NCBI GenBank assembly: GCA_002337045.1
Contig: DDFF01000003.1
Span: forward strand, 372,001 to 436,000
Origin: Bacteroidetes bacterium UBA1935
GTDB lineage: Bacteria > Bacteroidota > Bacteroidia > Chitinophagales > Chitinophagaceae
Reading direction: 5' to 3'
DNA length: 64,000 nt
The notes under the pieces are model-generated. The model was not told the DNA's origin. It searched no databases and saw only the letters and a program-made list of their open reading frames with translations. Each line of letters begins with the position of its first letter. Positions within the stretch are counted from its first letter, which is position 1. The translations under genes and the position numbers were made by a program. Shown here in pieces: positions 8,117-17,056 of this stretch.

Positions 8117-8148
8117 TTTGCAATAAAAATACTATTTACGTATTTTTG
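8117..8148 (+). promoter_or_regulatory. Bacteroidota-type promoter
   Basis: TTTG (8117-8120), a 20-bp spacer, then TATTTTTG (8141-8148), a full match to the consensus. The ATG of the downstream gene lies 25 bp beyond the -7 box. Confidence 0.75.
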
Positions 8149-8173
8149 CTATCAATAAAAACACACATAAACC

Positions 8174-8536
8174 ATGAATCCTACACACGAAACCATCAGC
8201 ACACTGCTGCGCTATCATGTACTGCTCAACCAATACCGCCGCAGGTTTATCGATTATTTTATGGATGTACCGCAAGAGCTGGAAGACATTAATCTGGATG
8301 ATATCATACTGGACCTCATAGGCTTTCCTGCAGATAACACCACACAGTTCAGCAAGCATACCAACGATGACACTGCGCATATACGTACCGATATAGAAAA
8401 CCTCTTTTGCCGCGACCAGTGGTATACCCTCGGCTACGATGCCACGGAAGAAAACATTCCGCACATAGCCCGCCGCCTGTTTAGCGACTACTATACGCTA
8501 CGGGTACAGCGGCCCAACCTTTTTGAAGCTGCGTAG
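8174..8536 (+). CDS. Conserved-looking small cytoplasmic protein, unknown function
   Basis: 120 aa, acidic, with no signal peptide or membrane helix. The sequence looks mainly helical, with aromatic and acidic residues (RRRFIDYFMDVPQELEDINL, FCRDQWYTLGYDATEEN). No family recognised. It is a single-gene unit with a consensus promoter 5' and a strong hairpin terminator 3', so it is probably a genuine expressed gene. Confidence 0.65.
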   Translation: MNPTHETISTLLRYHVLLNQYRRRFIDYFMDVPQELEDINLDDIILDLIGFPADNTTQFSKHTNDDTAHIRTDIENLFCRDQWYTLGYDATEENIPHIARRLFSDYYTLRVQRPNLFEAA

Positions 8537-8587
8537 ATAGTCTTGTTTTCGGAATGACGGTTATAGAATAATGTTCATGAAACAACA

Positions 8588-8616
8588 AAGCCCCATACGT
8601 CTGCATGGGGCTTTTC
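8588..8616 (+). terminator. Terminator after the 120-aa gene
   Basis: 9-bp stem AAGCCCCAT / ATGGGGCTT (8588-8596 and 8605-8613) with an 8-base loop, followed by TTTTC-type sequence. Confidence 0.85.
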
Positions 8617-8695
8617 ATTTCACTATTATTAACACCTTCAAGCAGCAGCTTTCTGCACACATGCCTGCATAATTAAAATGCAATTGCGGCGATAG

Positions 8696-8710
8696 GGTAT
8701 TTCAAATACC
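8696..8710. promoter_or_regulatory. Perfect palindrome upstream of the PAS gene
   Basis: GGTATTT-C-AAATACC, a 15-bp perfect inverted repeat about 66 bp upstream of the PAS/HisKA gene start. No T run follows, so an operator is more likely than a terminator. The regulator is unknown. Confidence 0.45.
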
Positions 8711-8776
8711 ATAAGCGTTTATTATATTGTGTATGGGAGTTTTTGTTCATCGTTTATTCATCCTCAACATCAAAAT

Positions 8777-9598
8777 ATGAAACTACCCTCTGCGCTTACT
8801 ATTACACTGCTATACGTAGCACTTGGCTTGTTGTGGATCCACTTCAGCGATGAATGGGTAAATAATATTGCTGCCGGCGATACCCTGTTGGTGCATAAAC
8901 TACAGGAGTACAAAGGCTACTTCTTCATAGCTATTACAGGGTTGTTGCTCTATATCCTCGTCAGCAGCCACGACACTGTGCTTGAAAAACAACTGAAGGC
9001 GCTGGGCCGTAGCGAGCAGCAATATCGCGCGCTGTTTGAAGCCAGCCCCATGCCTGTATTTATATACGATGCCGATACAGGCCATATAGTGCAGGCCAAC
9101 GATGCTGCCGTGCAGCTATACAAATACAGCACACAAGAGCTGGCAGGCATGAGCATCTGGAAGATAGTAGGCCCCGAAGGCATGGCCTCTGTTGATGAGC
9201 GGCTGGATATACAACCGGGGCAAGATGAGCATGTACGTGGCATACGCCGCCATACCCGTAAGGATGGCCAGGTACTCTACGCATTTACCCAAGACATACC
9301 TTTTGATGTAGATGCCATGCACACCCGCGTGCTGATAGCCAACGACATCACCCGGCAGATGCTGTATATAGAGGCTATAGAAAAGCAGAACGAAAAACTG
9401 AACCGTATATCTTTTGCACAGAGCCACAAAGTGCGCTCGCCCCTTGCCAGCATCATGGGCCTTACCAACCTGCTGAACGAAACCACCATCAATAGCGAAG
9501 AGTACCGCACCATACTGGCACAGCTTACAGAAGCATGCACCAAGCTGGATAACGTGATACGCGAGATAGACAGCGATGCCCGCCCGCAGGCAGTGTAG
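8777..9598 (+). CDS. Membrane PAS protein with HisKA-like domain and no ATPase domain
   Basis: 273 aa from ATG 8777; the upstream GTG at 8729 is less likely. There are two membrane helices (about 7-24 and 47-64) with a short extracytoplasmic loop. A PAS domain follows (about 81-195, YRALFEASPMPVFIYDADTG then ITRQ). A HisKA-like region comes last (about 205-270) with the H-box SHKVRSPLASIMGL and His at 217. The protein ends there, with no N, G1 or G2 boxes of the HATPase domain, so it cannot autophosphorylate alone. It may be phosphorylated in trans or act as a dimerising sensor. No frameshift remnant of an ATPase domain is seen in the following 120 bp. Confidence 0.8.
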   Translation: MKLPSALTITLLYVALGLLWIHFSDEWVNNIAAGDTLLVHKLQEYKGYFFIAITGLLLYILVSSHDTVLEKQLKALGRSEQQYRALFEASPMPVFIYDADTGHIVQANDAAVQLYKYSTQELAGMSIWKIVGPEGMASVDERLDIQPGQDEHVRGIRRHTRKDGQVLYAFTQDIPFDVDAMHTRVLIANDITRQMLYIEAIEKQNEKLNRISFAQSHKVRSPLASIMGLTNLLNETTINSEEYRTILAQLTEACTKLDNVIREIDSDARPQAV

Positions 9599-9725
9599 GT
9601 GCCGCAGAAAAGAACTTATTCTACAACATACAGGGATGCCCCGTACAAAAAACCCGTATTTATACTGGAGATATTACCACATCACATATATACCTTAGCT
9701 TTTTCAAACGCAAACATCCCATTTT

Positions 9726-11768
9726 ATGAAAAAGCTATTACTACTTTGCATCTTAACAGTGCCCGCCATACGGCTAGCGGCACAAGATAAAACCATATAT
9801 GGCAGCTTTATAGTTGCCGACGAGGTACTGAAGTACAAAGTAACCCGTAGCACCAGTGCTTATTCTTTTCAGCTATCTACACTGCAAGAGCAGGACGGGC
9901 TGCGCAGCCTGGATACTGCCAAACTATCAAAAACAAAAGCCTATTTCGAAACGATAAAATCTACTCGCCAAAACGATTCGCTCTACAAAGCCAACAAAGA
10001 CAACCTTAACCTGATTTCTCAAAAACTGGATCTGGTAAAAAACCTGCTGACCAATAAGGCTGCATGGTCTGAAAAAACATCGGACATAGACAAGCTGCTG
10101 AACAGTATTGCCGCGACCAAAATGGATACGCTCTTCGCCAAATCAAAAACAGCAGATACGGTATACAATCTTGTTGCTGTGCTGAACACGTACAATACTT
10201 TTTTACGAAAAGCAGCTGAACCGCAAACCAGCAGCATTAAAGTATTATCTCAGCTTAAGATTGAAGATTTCAGAAAAATACTGCCCGCACAGGTTGCCGA
10301 GCTGATGCAGACTACCAGGGCAAAAGCTATTGAAGATATTGCCGCTGCAGATTCGCATACAGTAGACAGACTGTTTTACGAAATAGATACGAGGCTGAAG
10401 TTTGAAGATGATGAGCCCATTACCGCGCATGCTATTTTAAAGAAGAAGCTTATTACCATCCCCGTTACATACCATAATATCAAAGCCAAAGAACCAAGAT
10501 CTGTATTGATAAACTTTCAGGTAGAACGCCTGCGTCTTGAATTTGAAGATGGCACTATCAAAAACATTTCGGCATTGTTAATACCACTATACGATAAGTA
10601 TAAAAAAGAATACGGTACCATACCGCTGGAGGCTCGCAACAATATGCCCATCAGCATTGCCGGCAAGTTTGATAACGAGCGCATGAGCAACAACCATAAA
10701 ATATTTATAGGTAATATCAGCACGCTATCAAAGCTGATATGGGAAGAGCAGAATGATACGTTTGCTACCCTGAAAAGCAAGCAAATAAGACAATTGAACG
10801 ATGAAGATGCTGGTTTTATGCTGGGCGAATTGCTGAGCTACGAAATAAAACATGAAACAGACAAAGAAGACTACAGTCCGCGCAATTGTATAGTAGACCT
10901 TACAGAAGCATCGCCGATTGCCGAACTGAAAAAAGAAAAAGGTGTTCGCCTTTTTGATGCACGCGCCTATTCAGACATCGTAGGCCTCAACGACGAAGAC
11001 CCCAACGGGTTGGTACAGATTGAGGTATCAAGGAAAATAAACATCATCAAAGCCCGTAAACAGAGTTTTTTCTTTATACCCAAAACCTACAAGACCAACT
11101 ATATGGGCATTCTTACCAATGTAGAACCACGCCTTACTTTTTCAAAAATAGAGCAGAACAACAGATACTACCCTACCGGCGCATCTATGCTGGATACGGG
11201 CGCCAGTATTGCCGCAGGCAGTAATAAATTCGCGCTGAATCCGCTGCAGGTAGTACGCTTTCAAAGGTGGAACATAGGTACCGATGTAAATATCTTAAAA
11301 TGCAATTGGCACAACCTGGGTGTAAACCTGCAGCTAAACGGCTACTTCGGATACGGACGAACACAAATGGCCGACTCTGTAGGCATTGTAAAATCTACAA
11401 CCAATACAGATAGTATCATCAACACAGGCAACAGAAATATTGGCGGCGCCAACGCTACCATGTGGGGTTTGGGTGCGGCGCTGGAGTTTAAACCGGATTC
11501 TCGTTACAACATCATCCTTAGCTACAATATGAGGTGGGTAGATATATTCAGCAATCAATACAGTTTTGCAGGAAACTTAGAGAATCGTTACCACTTCACA
11601 TCGCTACAGGGCTTCAGAAGGCTGGGCAATACGGAAGGCTCTAAAGTATTTTTCCGCTTTCAGTACTATTGGCTGCACAATTCGCCCAAATACAACTTTT
11701 ACCAATTGCAACTGGGCTACGAGCTGAACCTTTTTGGTGGCAACAACGCAACAACAACATCAAAATAG
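9726..11768 (+). CDS. Large exported protein of unknown function, probable C-terminal barrel
   Basis: 680 aa, with a signal peptide ending AIRLAAQ (about residue 20). The N-terminal half is helical and charged. From about residue 450 the pattern changes to alternating strands with many aromatic residues (NIILSYNMRWVDIF, KVFFRFQYYWL, FYQLQLGYELNLFG), typical of an outer-membrane barrel end. No T9SS signal and no recognised family. It is a single-gene unit: 127 bp of promoter region lies upstream and a hairpin terminator follows 28 bp after the stop. An envelope location is reasonably supported; function is not. Confidence 0.6.
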   Translation: MKKLLLLCILTVPAIRLAAQDKTIYGSFIVADEVLKYKVTRSTSAYSFQLSTLQEQDGLRSLDTAKLSKTKAYFETIKSTRQNDSLYKANKDNLNLISQKLDLVKNLLTNKAAWSEKTSDIDKLLNSIAATKMDTLFAKSKTADTVYNLVAVLNTYNTFLRKAAEPQTSSIKVLSQLKIEDFRKILPAQVAELMQTTRAKAIEDIAAADSHTVDRLFYEIDTRLKFEDDEPITAHAILKKKLITIPVTYHNIKAKEPRSVLINFQVERLRLEFEDGTIKNISALLIPLYDKYKKEYGTIPLEARNNMPISIAGKFDNERMSNNHKIFIGNISTLSKLIWEEQNDTFATLKSKQIRQLNDEDAGFMLGELLSYEIKHETDKEDYSPRNCIVDLTEASPIAELKKEKGVRLFDARAYSDIVGLNDEDPNGLVQIEVSRKINIIKARKQSFFFIPKTYKTNYMGILTNVEPRLTFSKIEQNNRYYPTGASMLDTGASIAAGSNKFALNPLQVVRFQRWNIGTDVNILKCNWHNLGVNLQLNGYFGYGRTQMADSVGIVKSTTNTDSIINTGNRNIGGANATMWGLGAALEFKPDSRYNIILSYNMRWVDIFSNQYSFAGNLENRYHFTSLQGFRRLGNTEGSKVFFRFQYYWLHNSPKYNFYQLQLGYELNLFGGNNATTTSK

Positions 11769-11796
11769 CATCCTTACCCCATCGATAAGGTGACAG

Positions 11797-11827
11797 GGAG
11801 TACATACTTTGTACTCCTTTTGTTTTT
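11797..11827 (+). terminator. Terminator of the 680-aa gene
   Basis: GGAGTAC (11797-11803) / GTACTCC (11811-11817) stem followed by TTTTGTTTTTTT. Confidence 0.8.
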
Positions 11828-11849
11828 TTCATCCCTGCCAAAACCGTTT

Positions 11850-11888
11850 GTTAACCGCTCGTTAACGAGGGGTTAATCGGTGGTTAAC
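11850..11888. repeat. Four helically phased GTTAA(C/T) direct repeats
   Basis: GTTAAC at 11850, 11861 and 11883, and GTTAAT at 11872: four copies with an exact 11-bp period. They lie just upstream of the promoter of the 67-aa gene. The period places all copies on nearly the same face of the helix, as expected for cooperative protein binding. An iteron-like role is less likely with no replication gene beside it. Confidence 0.7.
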
Positions 11889-11900
11889 CTCTACCCTATT

Positions 11901-11933
11901 TTTGGGTGGGGCAGCCTGTGCGTAATACTTTCG
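11901..11933 (+). promoter_or_regulatory. Promoter of the 67-aa gene
   Basis: TTTG (11901-11904), 21 bp, then TACTTTCG (11926-11933), one mismatch from TAnnTTTG. It sits 13 bp after the phased GTTAAC repeats, which would occupy an activator-like position. Confidence 0.6.
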
Positions 11934-11957
11934 TAATCAAGCAAAATAGTGTCAATC

Positions 11958-12161
11958 ATGAGTTACTACAGGGTAGTTTTCAGACAAGACGAGGTGCTAT
12001 CTTGCTTTCCCACCACACAGCAGATGTATGTAAACGAAAGCAATGTGGTGTACGAAAATGAAATAGCACAACTCACTTTTGCGTTGGTAAAAGCCGCCAA
12101 CGACCGTGATGCAATAGACATTGCAAAACGAATGGTGACTGAACAACGCAACCAACATTAA
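11958..12161 (+). CDS. Small protein, unknown function
   Basis: 67 aa starting MSYYRVVFRQDEVLSCFPTT; soluble, no signal peptide, no family recognised. ATG 11958 is preferred to the GTG at 11949. The C-terminal half is helical and mixed-charge (LVKAANDRDAIDIAKRMVTE). A promoter and phased repeats upstream, and a strong terminator about 110 bp downstream, support it as a real single-gene unit. The rest of the gap to the terminator shows nothing else recognisable. Confidence 0.6.
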   Translation: MSYYRVVFRQDEVLSCFPTTQQMYVNESNVVYENEIAQLTFALVKAANDRDAIDIAKRMVTEQRNQH

Positions 12162-12269
12162 TAGATATATCTGCGGCAGATAAATATTTATCCTTGCCAT
12201 AAGAGAAAGATATGCCCGTCAGGGCACCTGAAACAACACTTACATATAGAGAAAAAATTCAGGGAGAGC

Positions 12270-12304
12270 ATCCCCCTTCGCTACTAAGGAAGGGGGATTT
12301 TTTA
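12270..12304 (+). terminator. Terminator before the first giant-protein locus
   Basis: Perfect 9-bp stem ATCCCCCTT / AAGGGGGAT (12270-12278 and 12290-12298) with an 11-base loop and a run of six Ts. Confidence 0.85.
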
Positions 12305-12359
12305 TGCGTCACAGTACCGACACGCCTTTATAACTATCTGACAATCAAACACCTGAAAC

Positions 12360-12377
12360 TGTGACGTTTTTGTGTCG
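12360..12377 (+). promoter_or_regulatory. TGTkwCG operator, copy 1
   Basis: TGTGACG (12360) and TGTGTCG (12371), 11 bp apart, followed by CCCCAAAATC. The second box starts 38 bp before a TAGGTTTA -7-like box (12409-12416), the same distance as at 17 kb, 29 kb and 35 kb. A GCGTCACA half-site lies at 12306. Confidence 0.65.
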
Positions 12378-12424
12378 CCCCAAAATCTTCTTTCCGTTAT
12401 TACAAACGTAGGTTTAGGTAAATA

Positions 12425-12517
12425 ATGTCGAAGCTGGATAAATATAACCTGTGGATAAGCATCATCTTTTTGATGGGCATGGTATCTGCCATCGTCACCT
12501 GGTTGTCCTTCGGCTGA
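12425..12517 (+). CDS. 30-aa single-helix microprotein (KLxKYN family)
   Basis: ATG-TGA frame encoding 30 residues: a polar start MSKLDKYNLW followed by one membrane-length hydrophobic helix ending TWLSFG. A homologous peptide with a very similar sequence occurs at 17057 and related ones at 29177 and 35551, always behind the same operator and ahead of surface-protein genes. The -7-like box ends 8 bp before the ATG, so the transcript may be leaderless. It could be a small inner-membrane protein or a regulatory leader peptide. The giant gene starts 96 bp downstream. Conservation across divergent copies supports real coding. Confidence 0.65.
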   Translation: MSKLDKYNLWISIIFLMGMVSAIVTWLSFG

Positions 12518-12602
12518 TGCAAAAAACAGATACATAGAATAAAAAACACATAATACAAATCACATACATCTTACCCAGCGGAAGCAAACAAACGCAAGTA
12601 AT

Positions 12603-12616
12603 AACACCTCTATATG
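12603..12616 (+). promoter_or_regulatory. Conserved start-site motif AACACCTCTATATG
   Basis: The sequence directly before and including the start codon is shared exactly with 29271-29284 and 35646-35659, and with one change at 19178-19191. There is no Shine-Dalgarno match; the CACCTC core has the same sense as the 16S rRNA tail rather than its complement. Confidence 0.55.
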
Positions 12617-15600
12617 TACAAATCTACTCTTCTAAAAACAGCCCTTGCTGTGCTGTGCATCTTTGTGATGCAGTACACGGGCTCTGCGCAAACATGGCTC
12701 AACTCGGTAAAAGTGGCACCGCCTACTTATGGTACAACAGGTGCACATGTAGGCAAACACACTAAAATGGCTGTTGTCAACGGCAACCCCGCTTTGGCGT
12801 ATTATGATATGACCATTAGTACTGCAGCCTCTCTGATATATGTGCGGGCCACCGATGCAAACGGAACTACATGGGGTACTCCCATCAGGCTTGACAATGC
12901 CGATGCAGGCTATAATCTGGCATTGACAGTTGTAAACGGTAATCCTGCAATAGTTTATAATAAGGCAGGGGTGGGCATCAGGTATATACGTGCTACAGAT
13001 GCAAGCGGCACTACCTGGGGCTCGCCAGTTACCATCAGTGCCAACCTGGCTTTTGATGTTATGACTATGGTGATAGTAAATGGCAACCCCGCCATTTGTT
13101 ACAGAAACCAAAGCACCGGCAATCTGGAATATCTACGCGCTACCGATGTAAACGGTGCTACCTGGGGCAGTGTGGTAACAGTCGCATCCGGTAATATTGG
13201 TGCAAGATCGCACATGACTGTTGTAAATGGCAACCCTGCCATTGTATGCTACGACAATGCCAACAATTCGGTAAAATACATACGTGCCACCGATGCCAAT
13301 GGTACCACTTGGGGCAGTGCCGTAACGCTGAATAGCGGTGGTGCTATTGTGGGCCAGTTCAGCCTGGCAGTAGTAAACGGCAACCCTGCTGTAGGTTTTG
13401 TAGGTAATGTAAGTGGTAATGGTACGTTGATGTATATACGTGCTACCGATGCCAGTGGCACCACATGGGGCAGTGCAGTATCGTTAGAGACTGCATCCAA
13501 CGGATATGACATCAGCCTTGCAGTAGTAAATGGCAATCCGGCTATGGCATATCGTAACAGCAGCTTTGTTATCAGATACAGGCGTGCTACAGATGTAAAC
13601 GGCGCTACATGGGGCAGTGCCATTACTCCGGGTATGAACAGTGTTAATACAACATTAGAACCTGTTACACTTACAATTGTAAATGGCAACCCTGCCATCG
13701 CCACGTTCGAGGGTTTTAATAACAATAACAATGCGCAATACATACGCGCCAGCAATGCCGATGGCAGTGCATGGAACACAGTAGTATCTATAGACGGTGG
13801 CCTTGGCGGTAATATGCAAACAACGATGGCCTATATTGGTGGCAACCCTGCCATGGCATATTACAGCAAAGGATTGGGAGACCTGCTCTATACACGTGCC
13901 AACGATGCTAACGGCGGTAGTTGGGGTACAGAAGTAAGTGTTGCTACTACCAATGATGTGGGCCAAAACCCAAGCCTGGCACAAGTAAACGGCAACCCCG
14001 CCATAACGTATTACGATGTTACCAACCAAGACCTGTATTATGTGCGCGCTACCAATGCTACAGGCAGCACATGGGGCACACCCGTAGCCATTGCCACAGG
14101 CACATCGGCAGGCAGAGTATCTAAACTGCTGGTGGTAAGCGGCAACCCTGCCATCGCATACACCGAAGGCGGCAGCATAAAATATATACGCGCCACAAAT
14201 GCAAGCGGCACAAGCTGGGGCTCACCAATCACTATCGCTACAGCAGGCACAACCTACGATATTGACTTTGCAATTGTGAACGGCAACCCTGCTGTAACCT
14301 ATGCATCGGGCAGCACAGCTTATTACTGCCGTGGGGCAGATGCTACAGGCAGTTCTTTCAATACACCTGTTACCATTGCAACACTTTCATTTACGGACAT
14401 CTTCACCCCTTCATTGGCAGTAATAAATGGCAACCCGGCTGTAGCATACGGCGATAATTCAAACATGCTTTATTTCATGAGCGAGCTAAGGTATGTACGC
14501 GCCACAGATGCCAGTGGTACTACATGGGGCAGCACAGTTTTGGTAGAAGGTAATAATAAAATGTTGTCTCCATCGCTCACTACTGTCAATGGCAATCCTG
14601 CTATTGCATGGTCTTACAACTTCCACCTGTTATACTATAACAGGGCTACCAATACTACGGGTAGTACATGGGGCACATCTGTATCACTTACTACCGTTCG
14701 TCACGATAACCTCAATGATATATCGCCTACTATGATAAGCAATGGCAATAATGTATTTATAGGCTACTATACAGATACCGACAATTCAGCTTTCTTCAAA
14801 CAAGGAACGTTTGACAAAGTATGGACAGGCGGCGCAAGTACTACCAACTGGGCTACTACCACCAACTGGAGCGATGGTGCCGTACCAACAAGCACCAGCG
14901 ATGTACTGATACCTTCGGGCTATTCCTTCTACCCTGTAATAACTACAGGCACACAAAACTGCAAAAACCTGACGGTGAATGCAGGCGGTACACTTACCAT
15001 CAGCGGCGGTACTCTGCAGGTAGCAGGCAACATCAGCAACAGCGGTACATTCAATGGTACAGGCGGTACTGTAGAACTGAATGGCTCATCTGCACAAAGC
15101 ATAGCAGCAGGCACACTGAACATCAGCAATCTTACATTAAATAACAGTATAGGTGCTACCATCACAAGCGGCACATTGAATATATTGGGCACTTACACAC
15201 CTACAAGCGGTGTGCTGACCACAGGTGGTTTCCTTACGCTGAAATCTACCGCTACAGGTACAGGACGCATTGCTGCGGGCAGCACAGGCGGTGGCTACAT
15301 CAGCGGCATAGTGAATACAGAGCGTTATATACCGGGACGTCGTGCTTTCCGTTTCTTATCACATCCGTTCTATACTTCGCAAAGCATGAGCGACCTGACG
15401 GATGATATTGACATAACAGGTAGTGGTGGTTCTCCTTTTACAACTACAGGCACTAACAGTCCTTCTGCTTTCTACTTTGATGTAACAACCGGCGATAACA
15501 GCACTACAGGCAACAACCCGGGCTGGACGGATTTCACTGCATCTTCTACATGGGATCCGCTTCAGGTAATGCGTGTACTGATACGCGGTTCCAAAGGCGA

Positions 15601-16657
15601 AGGCTTAGGTTTGGGTAGCTACACACCTAGCAACAACACGCTTGATATGAGCGGCTATGTTAATCAGGGTAGTATGAGCGTAAGCCTTACTAAAGGCAGT
15701 GGTACAGACTTTGTATTGGTAGGCAATCCTTTCCCTAGTCAGGTAAATATGGATGCGGTAAGTGGTAATAATATTGGCAGCAGTTTCTATATCTGGGATG
15801 CTAATCAGGGTTCGCGTGGTGCTTATACTTCTTATACGTTCGGTTCTTCTTCTTTCAATCTGCCTTTTGGTGGTGCGTTTGTTACTACCCTTTCAGCAGA
15901 CGGTGATATTGTGTTTGACGAAGCAGACAAAACAAGCGGTACTGCAGGTGCTCCTTTCAAAACTACGGGCATTGCCAATCAGGTAGAACTGAAGCTGGAA
16001 GACAGCACAATATTCTGGGACAGGCTGTTGTTGAATTTTGATGACAATGCAATGGCTACGGTAGATTATCCGGATGCTGCAAAGCTCTACAATCCTGATA
16101 TGACGTTCTACACATTGAGCAAAGATGACAGCATGCTGTCTATTGATACACGTCCATATGTAGCAAGTGAAGTCATCAAGCTTGGTTTGTATGCAGGCAT
16201 CAAAAAGAATTTCAAATTCACTGCACCAAATGTAAACATGCCTGCGGGCACAAAGCTCTACTTCACAGATAAACTGCTGAGCAAAACAATAGAAGTAACA
16301 CCTGCGTTTGAATACTGGTTTACTGTAGACACAAGTGCAGCAAGCTGGGGCAATAATCGCTTTGAGTTGAACACACAGGGCGAGCCTACAAGCATCAAAA
16401 ATGTAAATGCAAGCAAGCTGAAAGTGAAATTAGTTCCCAACCCGACTACAGACAATGTAACACTGTATTACGAAGGGGCAGGCAAAGAGCTGAACATCAT
16501 TGTAACAAACATGATGGGTGTAAAAGTGGCAACGGCTACTGCAACTAATATCAATGGCCATGTAACGATACCAACGGCGCAACTTGCCAACGGCATCTAC
16601 AACGTAACCATCTATAATGGTGCAGAAGTGATGACACAGAAACTCATAAAACAATAA
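12614..16657 (+). CDS. Giant secreted T9SS protein 1 with VNGNPA repeats
   Basis: 1347 aa. The signal peptide ends YTGSAQ (about 26). About 13 repeats of roughly 50 residues follow (to about 735), with core VNGNPAIxY and YxRATDANGTTWG, probably a beta-propeller or beta-solenoid surface domain. A strand-rich region with TGGASTTNWATTTNWSDGAVP (about 737-760) is similar to ones in the sibling proteins. The block shared by all six giants starts at RYIPGRRAFRF (about 903) and runs to a type A T9SS signal (LVPNPTTDN...QKLIKQ). The protein would be secreted through T9SS and attached at the cell surface; an adhesin-like role is inference. The small protein at 16686 follows after 28 bp. Confidence 0.8.
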   Translation: MYKSTLLKTALAVLCIFVMQYTGSAQTWLNSVKVAPPTYGTTGAHVGKHTKMAVVNGNPALAYYDMTISTAASLIYVRATDANGTTWGTPIRLDNADAGYNLALTVVNGNPAIVYNKAGVGIRYIRATDASGTTWGSPVTISANLAFDVMTMVIVNGNPAICYRNQSTGNLEYLRATDVNGATWGSVVTVASGNIGARSHMTVVNGNPAIVCYDNANNSVKYIRATDANGTTWGSAVTLNSGGAIVGQFSLAVVNGNPAVGFVGNVSGNGTLMYIRATDASGTTWGSAVSLETASNGYDISLAVVNGNPAMAYRNSSFVIRYRRATDVNGATWGSAITPGMNSVNTTLEPVTLTIVNGNPAIATFEGFNNNNNAQYIRASNADGSAWNTVVSIDGGLGGNMQTTMAYIGGNPAMAYYSKGLGDLLYTRANDANGGSWGTEVSVATTNDVGQNPSLAQVNGNPAITYYDVTNQDLYYVRATNATGSTWGTPVAIATGTSAGRVSKLLVVSGNPAIAYTEGGSIKYIRATNASGTSWGSPITIATAGTTYDIDFAIVNGNPAVTYASGSTAYYCRGADATGSSFNTPVTIATLSFTDIFTPSLAVINGNPAVAYGDNSNMLYFMSELRYVRATDASGTTWGSTVLVEGNNKMLSPSLTTVNGNPAIAWSYNFHLLYYNRATNTTGSTWGTSVSLTTVRHDNLNDISPTMISNGNNVFIGYYTDTDNSAFFKQGTFDKVWTGGASTTNWATTTNWSDGAVPTSTSDVLIPSGYSFYPVITTGTQNCKNLTVNAGGTLTISGGTLQVAGNISNSGTFNGTGGTVELNGSSAQSIAAGTLNISNLTLNNSIGATITSGTLNILGTYTPTSGVLTTGGFLTLKSTATGTGRIAAGSTGGGYISGIVNTERYIPGRRAFRFLSHPFYTSQSMSDLTDDIDITGSGGSPFTTTGTNSPSAFYFDVTTGDNSTTGNNPGWTDFTASSTWDPLQVMRVLIRGSKGEGLGLGSYTPSNNTLDMSGYVNQGSMSVSLTKGSGTDFVLVGNPFPSQVNMDAVSGNNIGSSFYIWDANQGSRGAYTSYTFGSSSFNLPFGGAFVTTLSADGDIVFDEADKTSGTAGAPFKTTGIANQVELKLEDSTIFWDRLLLNFDDNAMATVDYPDAAKLYNPDMTFYTLSKDDSMLSIDTRPYVASEVIKLGLYAGIKKNFKFTAPNVNMPAGTKLYFTDKLLSKTIEVTPAFEYWFTVDTSAASWGNNRFELNTQGEPTSIKNVNASKLKVKLVPNPTTDNVTLYYEGAGKELNIIVTNMMGVKVATATATNINGHVTIPTAQLANGIYNVTIYNGAEVMTQKLIKQ

Positions 16658-16685
16658 TCCCTTCACGCTACAAAACATTCTCTAT

Positions 16686-16880
16686 ATGAAACATATCAAA
16701 TTCCTAATATTCACAATTGTATTCTTCTTTGCAGGTATGGCTACCGCACTGGCACAAGGCCCCGGCTTTGACGACGATGTGGTAGACGAAGTACCGCTGG
16801 ATGGTGGCGTAAGCGCACTGGTAATAGCCGGCGCAGCCTACGGTGCCAAAAAGCTGAAGGACATGAAGAAGAAGAAATAA
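16686..16880 (+). CDS. PIDGG-type small secreted protein 1 (PID-CTERM-like)
   Basis: 64 aa: a signal peptide ending TALAQ, an acidic segment GPGFDDDVVDEVPLDGG, one short hydrophobic helix (VSALVIAGAAYGA) and a basic tail KKLKDMKKKK. The layout of motif, helix and basic end resembles Bacteroidota PID-CTERM small proteins, thought to be substrates of an exosortase-like processing step. That assignment is from memory of the family and not verified. It always follows a giant T9SS gene in this window, here by 28 bp, and a terminator comes next. Likely co-expressed. Confidence 0.75.
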   Translation: MKHIKFLIFTIVFFFAGMATALAQGPGFDDDVVDEVPLDGGVSALVIAGAAYGAKKLKDMKKKK

Positions 16881-16901
16881 AACAACACAAACCAATATCA
16901 G

Positions 16902-16934
16902 ATACTCCTCTGCCACGCAGGGGAGTATTTTTTA
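16902..16934 (+). terminator. Terminator of giant locus 1
   Basis: 11-bp stem ATACTCCTCTG / CAGGGGAGTAT with one G-T pair and a 5-base loop, followed by T6. Confidence 0.8.
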
Positions 16935-16992
16935 CCCGTTACAACACCTGCACCAATAATCACAAAAAGCTGATTTTCAGCAAAATATAAAT

Positions 16993-17010
16993 TGTGACGT
17001 TTTTGTGTCG
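16993..17010 (+). promoter_or_regulatory. TGTkwCG operator, copy 2
   Basis: TGTGACG (16993) and TGTGTCG (17004), 11 bp apart, followed by CCCGAAAATTGC. It is nearly identical to copies at 12360 and 42975. The second box starts 38 bp before the -7 box at 17042. Confidence 0.7.
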
Positions 17011-17041
17011 CCCGAAAATTGCTAATCTTTTAGTTGATTTT

Positions 17042-17049
17042 TAGGTTTG
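17042..17049 (+). promoter_or_regulatory. -7 element TAGGTTTG
   Basis: Exact TAnnTTTG match ending 7 bp before the ATG of the 30-aa microprotein, which implies a very short or absent 5' leader. Confidence 0.6.
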
Positions 17050-17056
17050 AAATACT

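Noticed and set aside
11850..11888. Replication origin iterons
   Set aside because: No replication initiator gene or DnaA-box cluster is adjacent; position just upstream of a promoter favours a regulatory role.
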